51,540 nucleotides of DNA, taken from assembly GCF_004119495.1 (NCBI RefSeq), contig NZ_NRQU01000030.1, positions 80 to 51,619 of the forward strand, read 5' to 3'. Numbering within the stretch: position 1 is the stretch's first letter; each line of letters begins with the position of its first letter. This DNA is from Flavobacterium sp. YO12 (GTDB lineage: Bacteria > Bacteroidota > Bacteroidia > Flavobacteriales > Flavobacteriaceae). The translations under genes were made by a program, and so were the position numbers. Positions 9,988 to 18,406 of the stretch are shown here, piece after piece. The notes under the pieces were generated by a model, which saw only the letters and a list, made by a program, of their open reading frames with translations, made no database searches and was not told the DNA's origin.

Positions 9988-12720
9988 TTATTTTTTGTTA
10001 AAATCTCCCGCATAAATTGAAGTCATTTTATCCAAACTTATATACTTTTTCAAAACTGCATTAATTTCTTCAATTTTCAATGCTTTTACTTTACTTTCAA
10101 GCGTATCATAATCCTCAAGCGGTGTTCCGTATTGAAGATACGCATTTGTTAAAGCAATCAAAGTCCCATCATTTCCTAATCTGGTTTTTCTTTCATTAAG
10201 CCAGCTTGTTAAATTTGATTTTAATTCTTCAGCAGTAAAACCATCTTTCAATGCTTTTGAAATTTCTTCTTTAGCTGCTGTTTCAACTGCATTTTTTTTC
10301 GTTGGATTTAAAAAAGCATAATACAACCAATATGCCGCATCATTTGTAGTTGGAATATTTATAAACGATCCCGCTCCATAACTAATTCCTTCTTTCTCTC
10401 TTAATCGCATTGGAATTCTAGCTGTTAAAAAACCGCCGCTTCCTAACATTTCATTTGCCATAACAAATGCCGGATAATCAGGACTTTTTAAGTTCATTTT
10501 AAAACTTATTTTTCCTATTGCAACAGCATTTTCTTTATCAGGCGTGATAAATTCTTTATCTAACTTTTTCGTTTCAAAAAAAGTAGGCTGTGCCATCACG
10601 TATTTTGATTTAGAATTCCATTTTCCAAATGTATTTTCTAAAATTTCTGCTGTAGTTTTTGCATCCAAATCTCCAACTACACTTCCAAATCCATTGTTTC
10701 CTCCTAGAATATTGTTATAAAAATCAACTATTTCTGATTGTTTTATCTTTTTATAAGCGTCAATTTGTTCCTGAACTGTTGACGTATAAAAAATACTTTC
10801 TTTAGAATATTCTTCCGTTTGTTTCGAAACTTGTACAAAAGCAACAGCCTGAGGATCATTTAAACTAGATTCTAAATAAGTATTGTATTCATTAATTGTT
10901 TTGGTTAACTCGTTTTGAGGAAAAGTTGAATTCACCAACAAATCACCCAAAATTTCCATAACTTCTTTGAAGCTTTCTTTGTACGTATTAACGTTTACTG
11001 ACAAATTCTGCCCAGAATAACTAAAATTCAAACTAGATTTTAGCTGATCTAATCGATCACTTATTTGCTCTTTTGTTTTGGTTTTAGTTCCTGTTTTTAG
11101 CAATTGAGCAAGGATCGCTCCAGTATCTGTTTTTCCTGCCAAGTCTTTTTCATTACTTACAGGAAACTTGAAACTAGCTTGAACTTTTCCGCCTTTTATT
11201 TCTTTTTTAATAAGACCATATTTTGCTCCATTACTTAATTTTCCTTCAACAAAATTTTGTTTTAAGTTTTTTATAGAAGCTTCAAAAGCTGCTGTTTCTT
11301 TCTCCAAAGCTTTTCCTTTGTAGTCTTTAGTAAAAGCAGCTAACTGCTCATCTGTATACTCTCCAGGTTTAACTCTTTGCTCGTCTTTTGATGGAATAAA
11401 TATCCCGATTGTTCTATTATTACTTCTAAAATATCTTTCTGCAACTCTTTGAATATCTTCTTTTGTAAGATTTTCGATTGCATCTCTGTACAAAAAGCCC
11501 AATCTATAATCACCTGCACCAATAATTTCGGTAAGATTTATGGCAAATGAAATGGTATTATTTTTTACACCTTCAATTTGCTTAATAAGCTTTGCTTTAG
11601 CTCTGCTCACATCTTCATCTGTATATTTCGTAGAAGCTATTTTGTCTAACTCTGTTCTTACCAGATCTCTTGTTGCTACTACATCTTTATCATTAGGAAC
11701 CGCAACTCCAAAATACATAAAACTAGCGTCTCTAGTAGTTGGCTGCCAGAAATATATACTAGACACTTTTTGAGTTTCTACTAACGCTTTATACAAATAT
11801 CCTGAAGGATCTGCAGTCAAAATTTCACCTAAAGCATCAATCGCTGCATAATCTTTATCGACATAAGCTGCTGTGTGGTATAAGGCTCCAACATTTTTAC
11901 TATCACCAGCTCTTTTAAGTTCTACATACTTTTCACCATCTTGCGCTGGCTCAATCGTATAGGTTTTATTTAGAACTCTTTTAGGCTTGGCAATTGCTCC
12001 AAAATATTGTCCGATATATTGCAGTGCTTTCTTCTCGTCAAATTTACCCGCTATAATCAGAGTTGCATTGTCCGGCTGATAATATTTCTCATAAAAAACT
12101 CTAAGCGTATTCGCTTTTACTCTTTCTATATCTTCTTTACTCCCAATAGTACTATTTCCGTAATTATGCCAAAGGTAAGCTGTAGATAAAATTCTTTCTT
12201 GCAAGACACCGTCAGGATTGTTTTCCCCGATTTCAAATTCGTTTCGAACTACCGAAAACTCTTTGTCTAAATCAGTTTGTAAAATAGTAGCATTTATCAT
12301 TCTGTCCGCTTCCATTTCAACACTCCATTTTAAGTTTTCATCGGTTGATGGAAAAACTTCATAATAATTAGTACGATCTAACCAAGTAGTTCCGTTTGCA
12401 CTTCCTCCTTTATCAGAGAGCATTTTCTTAATATCACCTAGATTTTTTGTGCTTTTAAAAAGCATGTGCTCTAATAAATGCGCCATCCCTTTTTCGCCGT
12501 AACCTTCGTGTCTCGATCCGACGTTATAGACAATATTTACAACCATATTGCTTTGTGAGGCATCTGGAATCAGCAGCACTTTTAGTCCATTATTCAAAGA
12601 ATATTCCTTTACACCTTCAACATTTTTAATGTATTTTGGTGCTTCAATCTTTTGTGCATTAACAGGACTCATGGAGGCAAATGCACAATACAACGCTCCA
12701 CTTAGTAATAGTTTTCTCAT
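9988..12720 (-). CDS. Secreted M16-family zinc metallopeptidase (two-domain)
   Basis: A 910-residue pitrilysin/insulinase-type peptidase, probably exported to the periplasm. It has a signal peptide (MRKLLLSGALYCAFAS, likely cut near residue 22 before QKIEAP). The inverted zinc motif HLLEH is at residues 81-85 and the third ligand Glu161 is in VRNEFEIGENN at the family spacing. A second, inactive M16 half follows from about residue 490, including the R/Y-type segment MRLREKEGISYGAGSF that helps shape the active site. Such proteins degrade peptides inside a clam-shell chamber. A good promoter lies upstream and a terminator downstream, so it is a single-gene unit. The natural substrate cannot be read from sequence. 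Confidence 0.93.
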   Translation of the reverse strand: MRKLLLSGALYCAFASMSPVNAQKIEAPKYIKNVEGVKEYSLNNGLKVLLIPDASQSNMVVNIVYNVGSRHEGYGEKGMAHLLEHMLFKSTKNLGDIKKMLSDKGGSANGTTWLDRTNYYEVFPSTDENLKWSVEMEADRMINATILQTDLDKEFSVVRNEFEIGENNPDGVLQERILSTAYLWHNYGNSTIGSKEDIERVKANTLRVFYEKYYQPDNATLIIAGKFDEKKALQYIGQYFGAIAKPKRVLNKTYTIEPAQDGEKYVELKRAGDSKNVGALYHTAAYVDKDYAAIDALGEILTADPSGYLYKALVETQKVSSIYFWQPTTRDASFMYFGVAVPNDKDVVATRDLVRTELDKIASTKYTDEDVSRAKAKLIKQIEGVKNNTISFAINLTEIIGAGDYRLGFLYRDAIENLTKEDIQRVAERYFRSNNRTIGIFIPSKDEQRVKPGEYTDEQLAAFTKDYKGKALEKETAAFEASIKNLKQNFVEGKLSNGAKYGLIKKEIKGGKVQASFKFPVSNEKDLAGKTDTGAILAQLLKTGTKTKTKEQISDRLDQLKSSLNFSYSGQNLSVNVNTYKESFKEVMEILGDLLVNSTFPQNELTKTINEYNTYLESSLNDPQAVAFVQVSKQTEEYSKESIFYTSTVQEQIDAYKKIKQSEIVDFYNNILGGNNGFGSVVGDLDAKTTAEILENTFGKWNSKSKYVMAQPTFFETKKLDKEFITPDKENAVAIGKISFKMNLKSPDYPAFVMANEMLGSGGFLTARIPMRLREKEGISYGAGSFINIPTTNDAAYWLYYAFLNPTKKNAVETAAKEEISKALKDGFTAEELKSNLTSWLNERKTRLGNDGTLIALTNAYLQYGTPLEDYDTLESKVKALKIEEINAVLKKYISLDKMTSIYAGDFNKK

Positions 12721-12764
12721 AGGTAATAGTTAGTGATTAAAAAAGCAGTAATTTTTTTGGTACT

Positions 12765-12794
12765 CAAATATAGTATTTTTCCTAACTAAGGCAA
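12765..12794 (-). promoter_or_regulatory. Bacteroidota-type promoter of the M16 peptidase gene
   Basis: On the minus strand TTG (12794-12792), a 19-base spacer and TATATTTG (12772-12765) match the Bacteroidota consensus. The predicted leader is about 40 bases. Confidence 0.55.
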
Positions 12795-12880
12795 ATTGAA
12801 ATTAACTTAGTTTTAGCATTTTATGTTTTAGCTAAACTTCTAACTAACTGCGCAGTAAAACTCCTTAATCCTAAACAAAA

Positions 12881-12920
12881 AAAATCCGAAACTCATCTTT
12901 AAAATGTAGTTTCGGATTTT
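12881..12920 (-). terminator. Intrinsic terminator of the AsnB-like gene
   Basis: AAAATCCGAAACT (12881-12893) pairs perfectly with AGTTTCGGATTTT (12908-12920) around a 14-base loop. It lies about 40 bases past the stop at 12962 on the minus strand. Confidence 0.75.
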
Positions 12921-12961
12921 GTACGCAATATTTTTAATCAACTTAAAACAGACTTCTAACT

Positions 12962-14578
12962 TTAGATTGCCAATCCTGATTTTACAGTTTCAACATCATC
13001 AGAAATGTGCGCTGCATTTGCTCTTCCACTTGGATCAAGATTGTCCTGCCACTTCGGAATCCATTTTCTAACGGTTTGTCCGGCACTAACCTGTGGATAG
13101 TATTTATGGAATATTGATCTGTAATAATAAGCTTCTTTTGTTGTTGGTGTATTATATGGAAACTCAGCAGCTGCGCCAGCCAATTGCTCATCTGTAACTT
13201 GAGACGAACAATACTCTATAAGTTCATCAACCCAGCGATACCCAACTCCATCAGAAAATTGTTCTTTCTGCCTCCATAAAACGCTCTCTGGTAAATAAGG
13301 ATCTTCTGGCGTATCAAAAGCTTTACGTAAAATATATTTTTCAATTCCATCGTACATCTTAGGTTGCTTTTCCTCTGTTTTAATTCGAATTGCAGCATCT
13401 AAAAAATGAGAATCGAGAAATGGAATTCTTGCTTCTATTCCGTTTGCCATTGTAGTTTTATCTGCACGAAGTAAATCTGCTGTAAACAACTTTTGAACTC
13501 TTTCGATTGTTTCGTCTTGAAATTCATCTGCCGAAGGTGCATTTCTAAAATACAAATGACCTCCAAAAATTTCATCTGCACCTTCTCCTGAGAATATTAT
13601 TTTTATTCCTTTTTCGCTGATAACTTTCGACAATAAATACATTGGAACTCCTGAACGTACTGAAATAATATCATATGTTTCAATGTGATATATTACTTTT
13701 TCTAATGCTTCTACTCCTTCTTCAACAGTAAAATGAATCTCATGATGATCTGTTCCTAAAAATTCAGCAGCTTTTCGAGCCTTTTTATTATCTGGTGAAT
13801 CAGCATCTAAACCAATAGAAAATGTTGGCAGTTTTTTGCCTTTTTCCTTAAAGAAACGTGAAGCAATTGAGGATATTAAAGAAGAATCTAAACCTCCTGA
13901 TAATATAGCACCAACCTGCACATTACCCATCAAACGTTTACGAATGGATTCTACTAATGTATTACGAATCAAATCTAAATCAAGAGACTTATTAGCCTTT
14001 GCTCGATCTTCATATTCTGGATTATAATATTTTACAAAACCTTTCTTTGCTGTATAATAGTGTCCCGGAGGAAATGTTGAAAATGATTTGCATTGGTCTG
14101 CGATCGATTTCATTTCTGAAGCAAAATATATTCTTCCTCTTTCATCTAAACCATAATACAAAGGCTTAACACCAATTGGATCACGTCCGGCAATATAATT
14201 ATCACCGTCGATAATCACAAAAGCAAAATCACCGTCTAACTTATTACAAAAATCATATCCAAATTCTTCATACAAATGCACGATAACTTCAGAATCTGAA
14301 TTTGTTCTGAATGTATGCTCTTTTAAAACTGTATTTTTTAATTCCTGATAATTATAAATTTCACCATCATGAACTATCCAGGCTTTTTTAGTTCCCTGAA
14401 TAGGCTGTTTCCCTGACTGTAAATCTATAATGGATAAACTTTCATGACAAAGTATACTGCCATTTTCCATAATCTGTAAATCACTCTCATCGGGACCACG
14501 ATATGACATTCTTTTAGAAAGCTCTTTTACAAGCTGCGGGTCTTTTCCTTTGCCAATAACGGCTAATAATCCAGACAT
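12962..14578 (-). CDS. Asparagine synthetase B-like protein with a degenerate glutaminase domain
   Basis: A 538-residue paralogue of AsnB. Family enzymes release ammonia from glutamine in the N-terminal Ntn domain and pass it to a C-terminal ATP-dependent synthetase. Here the N-terminus is MSGLLAVIG, so the catalytic Cys2 is Ser; the codon is TCT, read directly from the DNA. The glutamine-binding Arg (HERL in E. coli) is Ser47 (HESL), and the oxyanion Asn (NGE) is Asp71 (DGE). Glu73 and Asp95 remain. The synthetase half looks intact: the PP-loop SGGLDSS is at 227-233, with SGEGADEIFGG and ARIPFLDSHFLD further on. It probably cannot use glutamine. It may be ammonia-dependent, pair with the intact neighbour, or act on another substrate. 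It has its own terminator. Confidence 0.9.
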   Translation of the reverse strand: MSGLLAVIGKGKDPQLVKELSKRMSYRGPDESDLQIMENGSILCHESLSIIDLQSGKQPIQGTKKAWIVHDGEIYNYQELKNTVLKEHTFRTNSDSEVIVHLYEEFGYDFCNKLDGDFAFVIIDGDNYIAGRDPIGVKPLYYGLDERGRIYFASEMKSIADQCKSFSTFPPGHYYTAKKGFVKYYNPEYEDRAKANKSLDLDLIRNTLVESIRKRLMGNVQVGAILSGGLDSSLISSIASRFFKEKGKKLPTFSIGLDADSPDNKKARKAAEFLGTDHHEIHFTVEEGVEALEKVIYHIETYDIISVRSGVPMYLLSKVISEKGIKIIFSGEGADEIFGGHLYFRNAPSADEFQDETIERVQKLFTADLLRADKTTMANGIEARIPFLDSHFLDAAIRIKTEEKQPKMYDGIEKYILRKAFDTPEDPYLPESVLWRQKEQFSDGVGYRWVDELIEYCSSQVTDEQLAGAAAEFPYNTPTTKEAYYYRSIFHKYYPQVSAGQTVRKWIPKWQDNLDPSGRANAAHISDDVETVKSGLAI

Positions 14579-14891
14579 ACTATTCTATTTTTTTATTACA
14601 TTCCTTTCAATGAAAATTCAAATTGAATCCAACATTAAAAAATCATTAAAATTTCTATTAAAAGCAAAGCTAAATATTAATTCTTTCTTTTCTAATTTTT
14701 TAGTATTAAAAAATGCGTCGATTTTATTTTATTTTGATAAATATCAAATATAAAAGAAAAGCCAAATCAATTTTCCCTTTTTCACCCCTAAAAAACTAAA
14801 AATCAAACAATTTAACATTCTTAGACAAGAAAAACGTCCTCGGTTAGAGAACGTCTTTCATCAAAATATACTAATTCTAAAATAAACTTTT
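14579..14891. other. Gap between the two asparagine synthetase genes
   Basis: A 313-base AT-rich gap containing the terminator of the upstream paralogue (14830-14857). It also holds a TATATTTG-type -7 box on the minus strand at 14752-14745; CAA complements occur to its right, but the nearest sits only 10-15 bases away, which is short for a -33 box. The two paralogues are therefore probably separate transcription units. No gene is visible. Confidence 0.5.
14830..14857 (-). terminator. Intrinsic terminator of asnB
   Basis: On the minus strand AGACGTTCTC pairs with GAGGACGT (one G-U pair) around a 5-base loop, followed by a T-run. It begins about 35 bases after the asnB stop. Confidence 0.7.
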
Positions 14892-16568
14892 TTATGCTTT
14901 AGCATAAGCATCATCATGAACGCTTGCAACTGCTCTTCCAGAAGGATCGTTCATGTTTTTAAATGCTTCATCCCATTCTAAAGCGATTTTTGTACTACAA
15001 GCTACACTTGCTTCTTGAGGTACACATAATGCTGCTGCATCACTTGGAAAGTGCTCTGCAAAAATAGAACGATAGTAGTACTCTTCTTTTGAAGTTGGCG
15101 TTTGTAATGGGAATTTGTATTTAGCATTTGCCAATTGCTCATCCGAAACTTCTCTTCCTACTACCTCTTTCAAAGTATCAATCCAGCTGTATCCTACTCC
15201 ATCAGAAAACTGCTCTTTTTGTCTCCATGCAACACTTTCTGGAAGCATATCTTCAAAAGCTTTACGAACCACCCATTTTTCCATCGGATGTTCTTTGTTA
15301 ATCATTTTATCTTGCGGGTTGATGCGCATTGCAACATCCATAAATTCTTTATCTAAGAAAGGAACACGTCCTTCAATTCCCCACGCAGCTAAACTTTTGT
15401 TAGCACGCAAACAGTCGTACATATGAAGTTTTCCTAATTTACGAACGTTTTCTTCGTGAAATTCTCTTGCGTTTGGCGCTTTGTGGAAATATAAGTATCC
15501 TCCAAACAACTCATCTGCACCTTCACCAGACAATACCATTTTAATTCCCATTGATTTGATAACTCTCGCCATTAACCACATCGGAGTCGAAGCTCTTACT
15601 GTAGTAACATCATAAGTTTCAAGGTTGTAAATTACATCACGAACAGCATCTAAACCTTCTTGAATGGTGAATTTAATTTCGTGGTGAATCGTTCCAATAT
15701 GATCTGCTACTTTTCTTGCTGCTGCTAAATCCGGCGAACCTTCTAAACCAACGGAGAAAGAGTGCAATTGCGGATACCAAGCATCTGTAGTATCATCTGA
15801 CTCAATACGTTTTTGCGCAAATTTTTTGGCTACAGCCGAAGTAATAGAAGAATCTAAACCTCCTGAAAGTAAAACTCCGTAAGGAACATCACTCATTAAT
15901 TGTCTGTGAACTGCAGCTTCTAACGCTTTTTTGATTTCTGGAATACTAGTCTCGTTATCTTTTACTGCATCATATTCTGTCCAGTCTCTTTTGTACCATT
16001 GCACAAATTCACCGTCTTTACTTGTCATATAATGTCCTGGAGGGAATAACTCAATTTTTGTACAGTATCCTTCTAAAGCTTTTAATTCTGAAGCTACATA
16101 AAAAGTTCCGTGCTGATCCCAACCGATATACAAAGGAATAATTCCCATATGGTCACGAGCAATAAAATACTCATCTTTATCGACATCATAAATAGCAAAT
16201 CCAAAGATTCCGTTCATTTCATCTACAAAATGAGGTCCTTTTTCTTTGTAAAGAGCCAAGATCACTTCACAGTCACTTTCAGTTTGAAAGTTATATCTTC
16301 CCTCAAATTGTTTACGCAAATCTCTGTGGTTGTAAATTTCACCATTTGCAGCCAAAACCAATTTTTTATCTTCTGTAAATAAAGGTTGTTTTCCTGAAGC
16401 TGGATCTACAATAGCCAAACGCTCATGAGAAAGAATAGCTTTATCATTGCTGTAAATTCCGCTCCAGTCCGGTCCGCGGTGACGAATGATTTTAGACATT
16501 TCTAATACTTGAGGTCTTAAAGTCTCGGCTTTTTGTTTTAGATCAAAGGCACATACAATTCCACACAT
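14892..16568 (-). CDS. asnB: Asparagine synthase (glutamine-hydrolysing)
   Basis: A 558-residue class II amidotransferase that makes asparagine from aspartate, glutamine and ATP. All glutaminase residues are present: Cys2 (MCGIVCAFD), Arg50 (HERLAIVD), Asn75 and Glu77 (NGEIYN) and Asp99 (ESDCEV). The synthetase PP-loop SGGLDSS is at 235-241, followed by SGEGADELFGGYLYF and GRVPFLDKEFMD. The sequence resembles E. coli AsnB closely through both domains. It lies directly upstream of a paralogue with a degenerate glutaminase site, separated by a terminator. No convincing promoter pair was found; CATCTTTG at 16615-16608 is a one-mismatch -7 candidate. Confidence 0.95.
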   Translation of the reverse strand: MCGIVCAFDLKQKAETLRPQVLEMSKIIRHRGPDWSGIYSNDKAILSHERLAIVDPASGKQPLFTEDKKLVLAANGEIYNHRDLRKQFEGRYNFQTESDCEVILALYKEKGPHFVDEMNGIFGFAIYDVDKDEYFIARDHMGIIPLYIGWDQHGTFYVASELKALEGYCTKIELFPPGHYMTSKDGEFVQWYKRDWTEYDAVKDNETSIPEIKKALEAAVHRQLMSDVPYGVLLSGGLDSSITSAVAKKFAQKRIESDDTTDAWYPQLHSFSVGLEGSPDLAAARKVADHIGTIHHEIKFTIQEGLDAVRDVIYNLETYDVTTVRASTPMWLMARVIKSMGIKMVLSGEGADELFGGYLYFHKAPNAREFHEENVRKLGKLHMYDCLRANKSLAAWGIEGRVPFLDKEFMDVAMRINPQDKMINKEHPMEKWVVRKAFEDMLPESVAWRQKEQFSDGVGYSWIDTLKEVVGREVSDEQLANAKYKFPLQTPTSKEEYYYRSIFAEHFPSDAAALCVPQEASVACSTKIALEWDEAFKNMNDPSGRAVASVHDDAYAKA

Positions 16569-16991
16569 AATCTTATATTTTTATTTTTAAATTTTAATTT
16601 GACAAGACAAAGATGCAATATCAGTTACAATTGAAAAACACAAATACCAAATTCAGTTACAATTTAAAACCATAAAACAAATTTTACATATAAAATGTAA
16701 AATTTTAACATCAAAAAAAGGGCTAAACTTATAATTTTTAATTTCAAGCCTAATTAAAGCACAAAACACAAGGTTTTAAAGCAATATTTGAATTAAACTC
16801 CGAGATATTCAAATATTAATAAAAAATTCTCAGGAAGATTAGAAAAAGCTATTCGCAAATTATTCTATAGTTAGTATTGTCATTTCGACTGAAAGGAGAA
16901 ATCACACTAGAAACTCCGCAAAGAAAAGCACCAATCTTTGTCGATCTGCATGTGCGATTTCTCCTTTCAGTCGAAATGACATACTTTGTGA
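16569..16991. other. Gap upstream of asnB with a long palindromic repeat
   Basis: A 423-base gap. The first 250 bases are AT-rich and should contain the asnB promoter. The right part is the 101-base palindromic element at 16880-16980. No open frame of note. Confidence 0.5.
16880..16980. repeat. 101-bp element with 29-bp terminal inverted arms
   Basis: The left arm 16880-16908 begins GTCATTTCGACTGAAAGGAG. The right arm 16952-16980 is its reverse complement at 28 of 29 positions. The 43-base middle (16909-16951) contains ACTCCGC and CAATCTTTGTCGATCTGCA. GC content is higher than in flanking gaps. The element resembles the dispersed palindromic repeats with GTCATTTCGA ends that I recall from Flavobacterium genomes. 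It carries no gene. A fragment of a related word (CGAGAGAAGTCGAAGC) lies at 41035-41050. Confidence 0.8.
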
Positions 16992-17198
16992 TTAAGGCAT
17001 CGCTTTAAAAAAAAAGATTATTCCTAAAACTATAAACGTAATTATAGTAGTCCAATTTTTGAACGTCTTAAAATTAACTTCAGATTTATATCGTTTATTT
17101 TTTTCTATAACATCTTTTTTCCACAGTTTATGAAGTTTATAAAAAGCAAAAGATGCTCCAAAGAGCGAAAAGCTGCATATTAAATAAGGATAATCCAT
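16992..17198 (-). CDS. Small two-helix membrane protein of unknown function
   Basis: A 68-residue protein with an N-terminal hydrophobic helix (about 4-22), a basic middle rich in Lys (KLWKKDVIEKNKRYK) and a second helix (about 50-66). Its ATG overlaps the stop of the upstream gene by one base (TAATG), which suggests translational coupling to the GreA-like protein. I do not recognise a family. The overlap and the clear membrane pattern support it as a real gene. Confidence 0.65.
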   Translation of the reverse strand: MDYPYLICSFSLFGASFAFYKLHKLWKKDVIEKNKRYKSEVNFKTFKNWTTIITFIVLGIIFFFKAMP

Positions 17199-17647
17199 TA
17201 GCTAATTTCTTGAATGAGATACTTTGTACTGTTAATCTCAAACTCAAAACCAACTTTATTTCCCATTAAATGATTTCCCAACGGAGATTGTGGAGAAAGT
17301 GCAATAACATTAATACCGTCAATTGTAATTTTAGGAAGCGCAACACTTAAGTACAAATAGATTCCGTTTGCTTTTACCAGACTTCCTAAAATAATATTCT
17401 CGGTAGTTTTTGATGGATCAATCTTATCTAAAATGGCTTTCTGCGCAATTGCTTCTTTCAATTTATTGGTCAATTTTTCCTGTTCGATATGCATCATCGA
17501 CAAAGCCGTTTCGTGCTTATCGCCTGCAGATCCTTTTGCATCGTTTTTAGAATCTTCTGTCAATCCCGAAATCATGTCTTTAAAAACATCAATTCGATCC
17601 TGAACCATTTGTAGATAATGATTGTATATTTTTTGTTTGAATTCCAT
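17198..17647 (-). CDS. GreA/GreB-like protein, transcription factor family
   Basis: A 149-residue protein. The N-terminal half is charged and helical (about residues 1-75, likely coiled coil, with EQEKLTNKLKEAIAQKAIL). The C-terminal half ends with SPQSPLGNHLMGNKVGFEFEI, which resembles the GreA/GreB C-terminal SPLGxALLGKxxGDEV segment. True Gre factors insert the coiled coil into the RNA polymerase secondary channel using acidic tip residues. Here the tip is not obviously conserved, so the role is uncertain. Its stop overlaps the start of a small membrane protein gene. Flavobacterial homologues may carry misleading names such as 3-oxoacyl-ACP synthase. Confidence 0.7.
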   Translation of the reverse strand: MEFKQKIYNHYLQMVQDRIDVFKDMISGLTEDSKNDAKGSAGDKHETALSMMHIEQEKLTNKLKEAIAQKAILDKIDPSKTTENIILGSLVKANGIYLYLSVALPKITIDGINVIALSPQSPLGNHLMGNKVGFEFEINSTKYLIQEIS

Positions 17648-17668
17648 TCTTTAAAGGTAGTGTTCTGA

Positions 17669-17690
17669 GACGCAAAGGTGCAAAGGTTTT
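17669..17690. repeat. Short GCAAAGG-word repeat
   Basis: GACGCAAAGGTGCAAAGG followed by a T-run lies in the gap before the GreA-like gene. The same word family recurs at 18249-18287, 35069-35122 and 44141-44213. Confidence 0.4.
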
Positions 17691-17709
17691 TTCTCTTTGT
17701 CTATTTTTT

Positions 17710-18240
17710 TTATTCAAAAAAAGTACTTGGATAAATCACGTTTCCGCTGACACCTGATAATCCATTTTCAGTCAAAGAAATTACCATACAGTTTTCAGCA
17801 GGAACATCAAAAGGCATTTTGATATTGTATTTTTCACAAAGCTCATATCCAAATCTCGGGTAATAGTCTTGATGACCCAATAAAATAACCGATTTATATC
17901 CTAACTTTTTTGCCGTTTCATGACCGAATAAAATAAGTTTTGAGCCAATTCCTTTTCCTTGAAATTCTGGCAAAACCGAAACTGGAGCCAATGCCAAAGA
18001 CTCAAATGATTGAGATTCATTTTTAATCTCCAATTTTGTAAATAAAATATGCCCGACGATTTTGTTCTCAACTTCGGCAACAATAGATAACTCAGGAATG
18101 AAAGCTTCCGATTTTCGTAGTCTTTCAACCAAAAACTGTTCTTTGTGATCGCTGTATTCTTCCTTTTCAAAAGCCTTTTCAATCAGCTGAAAAACACTTT
18201 TATAATCGTTTTCATTTTCTTGTCTCAGTTTGATTTCCAT
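17710..18240 (-). CDS. GNAT-family N-acetyltransferase
   Basis: A 176-residue single-domain acetyl-CoA-dependent transferase. The acetyl-CoA pyrophosphate-binding motif A is QGKGIG at residues 94-99, preceded by the beta-strand LAPVSVLPEF. The C-terminal GHQDYYPRFGYELCEKYNI segment is typical of the YhbS-like subgroup. The substrate cannot be inferred. The gene stands between word-repeat gaps on both sides and is probably its own unit. Confidence 0.88.
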   Translation of the reverse strand: MEIKLRQENENDYKSVFQLIEKAFEKEEYSDHKEQFLVERLRKSEAFIPELSIVAEVENKIVGHILFTKLEIKNESQSFESLALAPVSVLPEFQGKGIGSKLILFGHETAKKLGYKSVILLGHQDYYPRFGYELCEKYNIKMPFDVPAENCMVISLTENGLSGVSGNVIYPSTFFE

Positions 18241-18248
18241 CTTTTCTA

Positions 18249-18287
18249 AAGTTACAAAGGTTCTAAGTTACAAAGATGCAAAGGTTT
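18249..18287. repeat. Short GTTACAAAGG-word repeat
   Basis: Tandem-like words GTTACAAAGGTTCTAA and GTTACAAAGATGCAAAGG lie directly upstream of the GNAT gene. They belong to the same word family as 17669-17690, 35069-35122 and 44141-44213. Confidence 0.45.
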
Positions 18288-18306
18288 TATACAGTCACAA
18301 AAAAAG

Positions 18307-18356
18307 TTAGCCGCGAATTCACGAATTAATTAAAAAATTCGTGAATTCGCGGCTAA
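18307..18356. repeat. Perfect 21-bp palindrome with GAATTCGCGGC words
   Basis: Arms 18307-18327 and 18336-18356 are exact reverse complements around an 8-base loop. The arm reads TTAGCCGCGAATTCACGAAT. It lies between the barrel gene's stop and the GNAT gene's start, both on the minus strand. Diverged relatives are at 34315-34447 and 44034-44118. It could act as a transcript end for the barrel gene, although its U-tract is poor. Confidence 0.8.
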
Positions 18357-18406
18357 AAATTTATACTAAAAACTTTGTGTCTTTGCGCCTTCGTGGCAAA
18401 TAGCTT

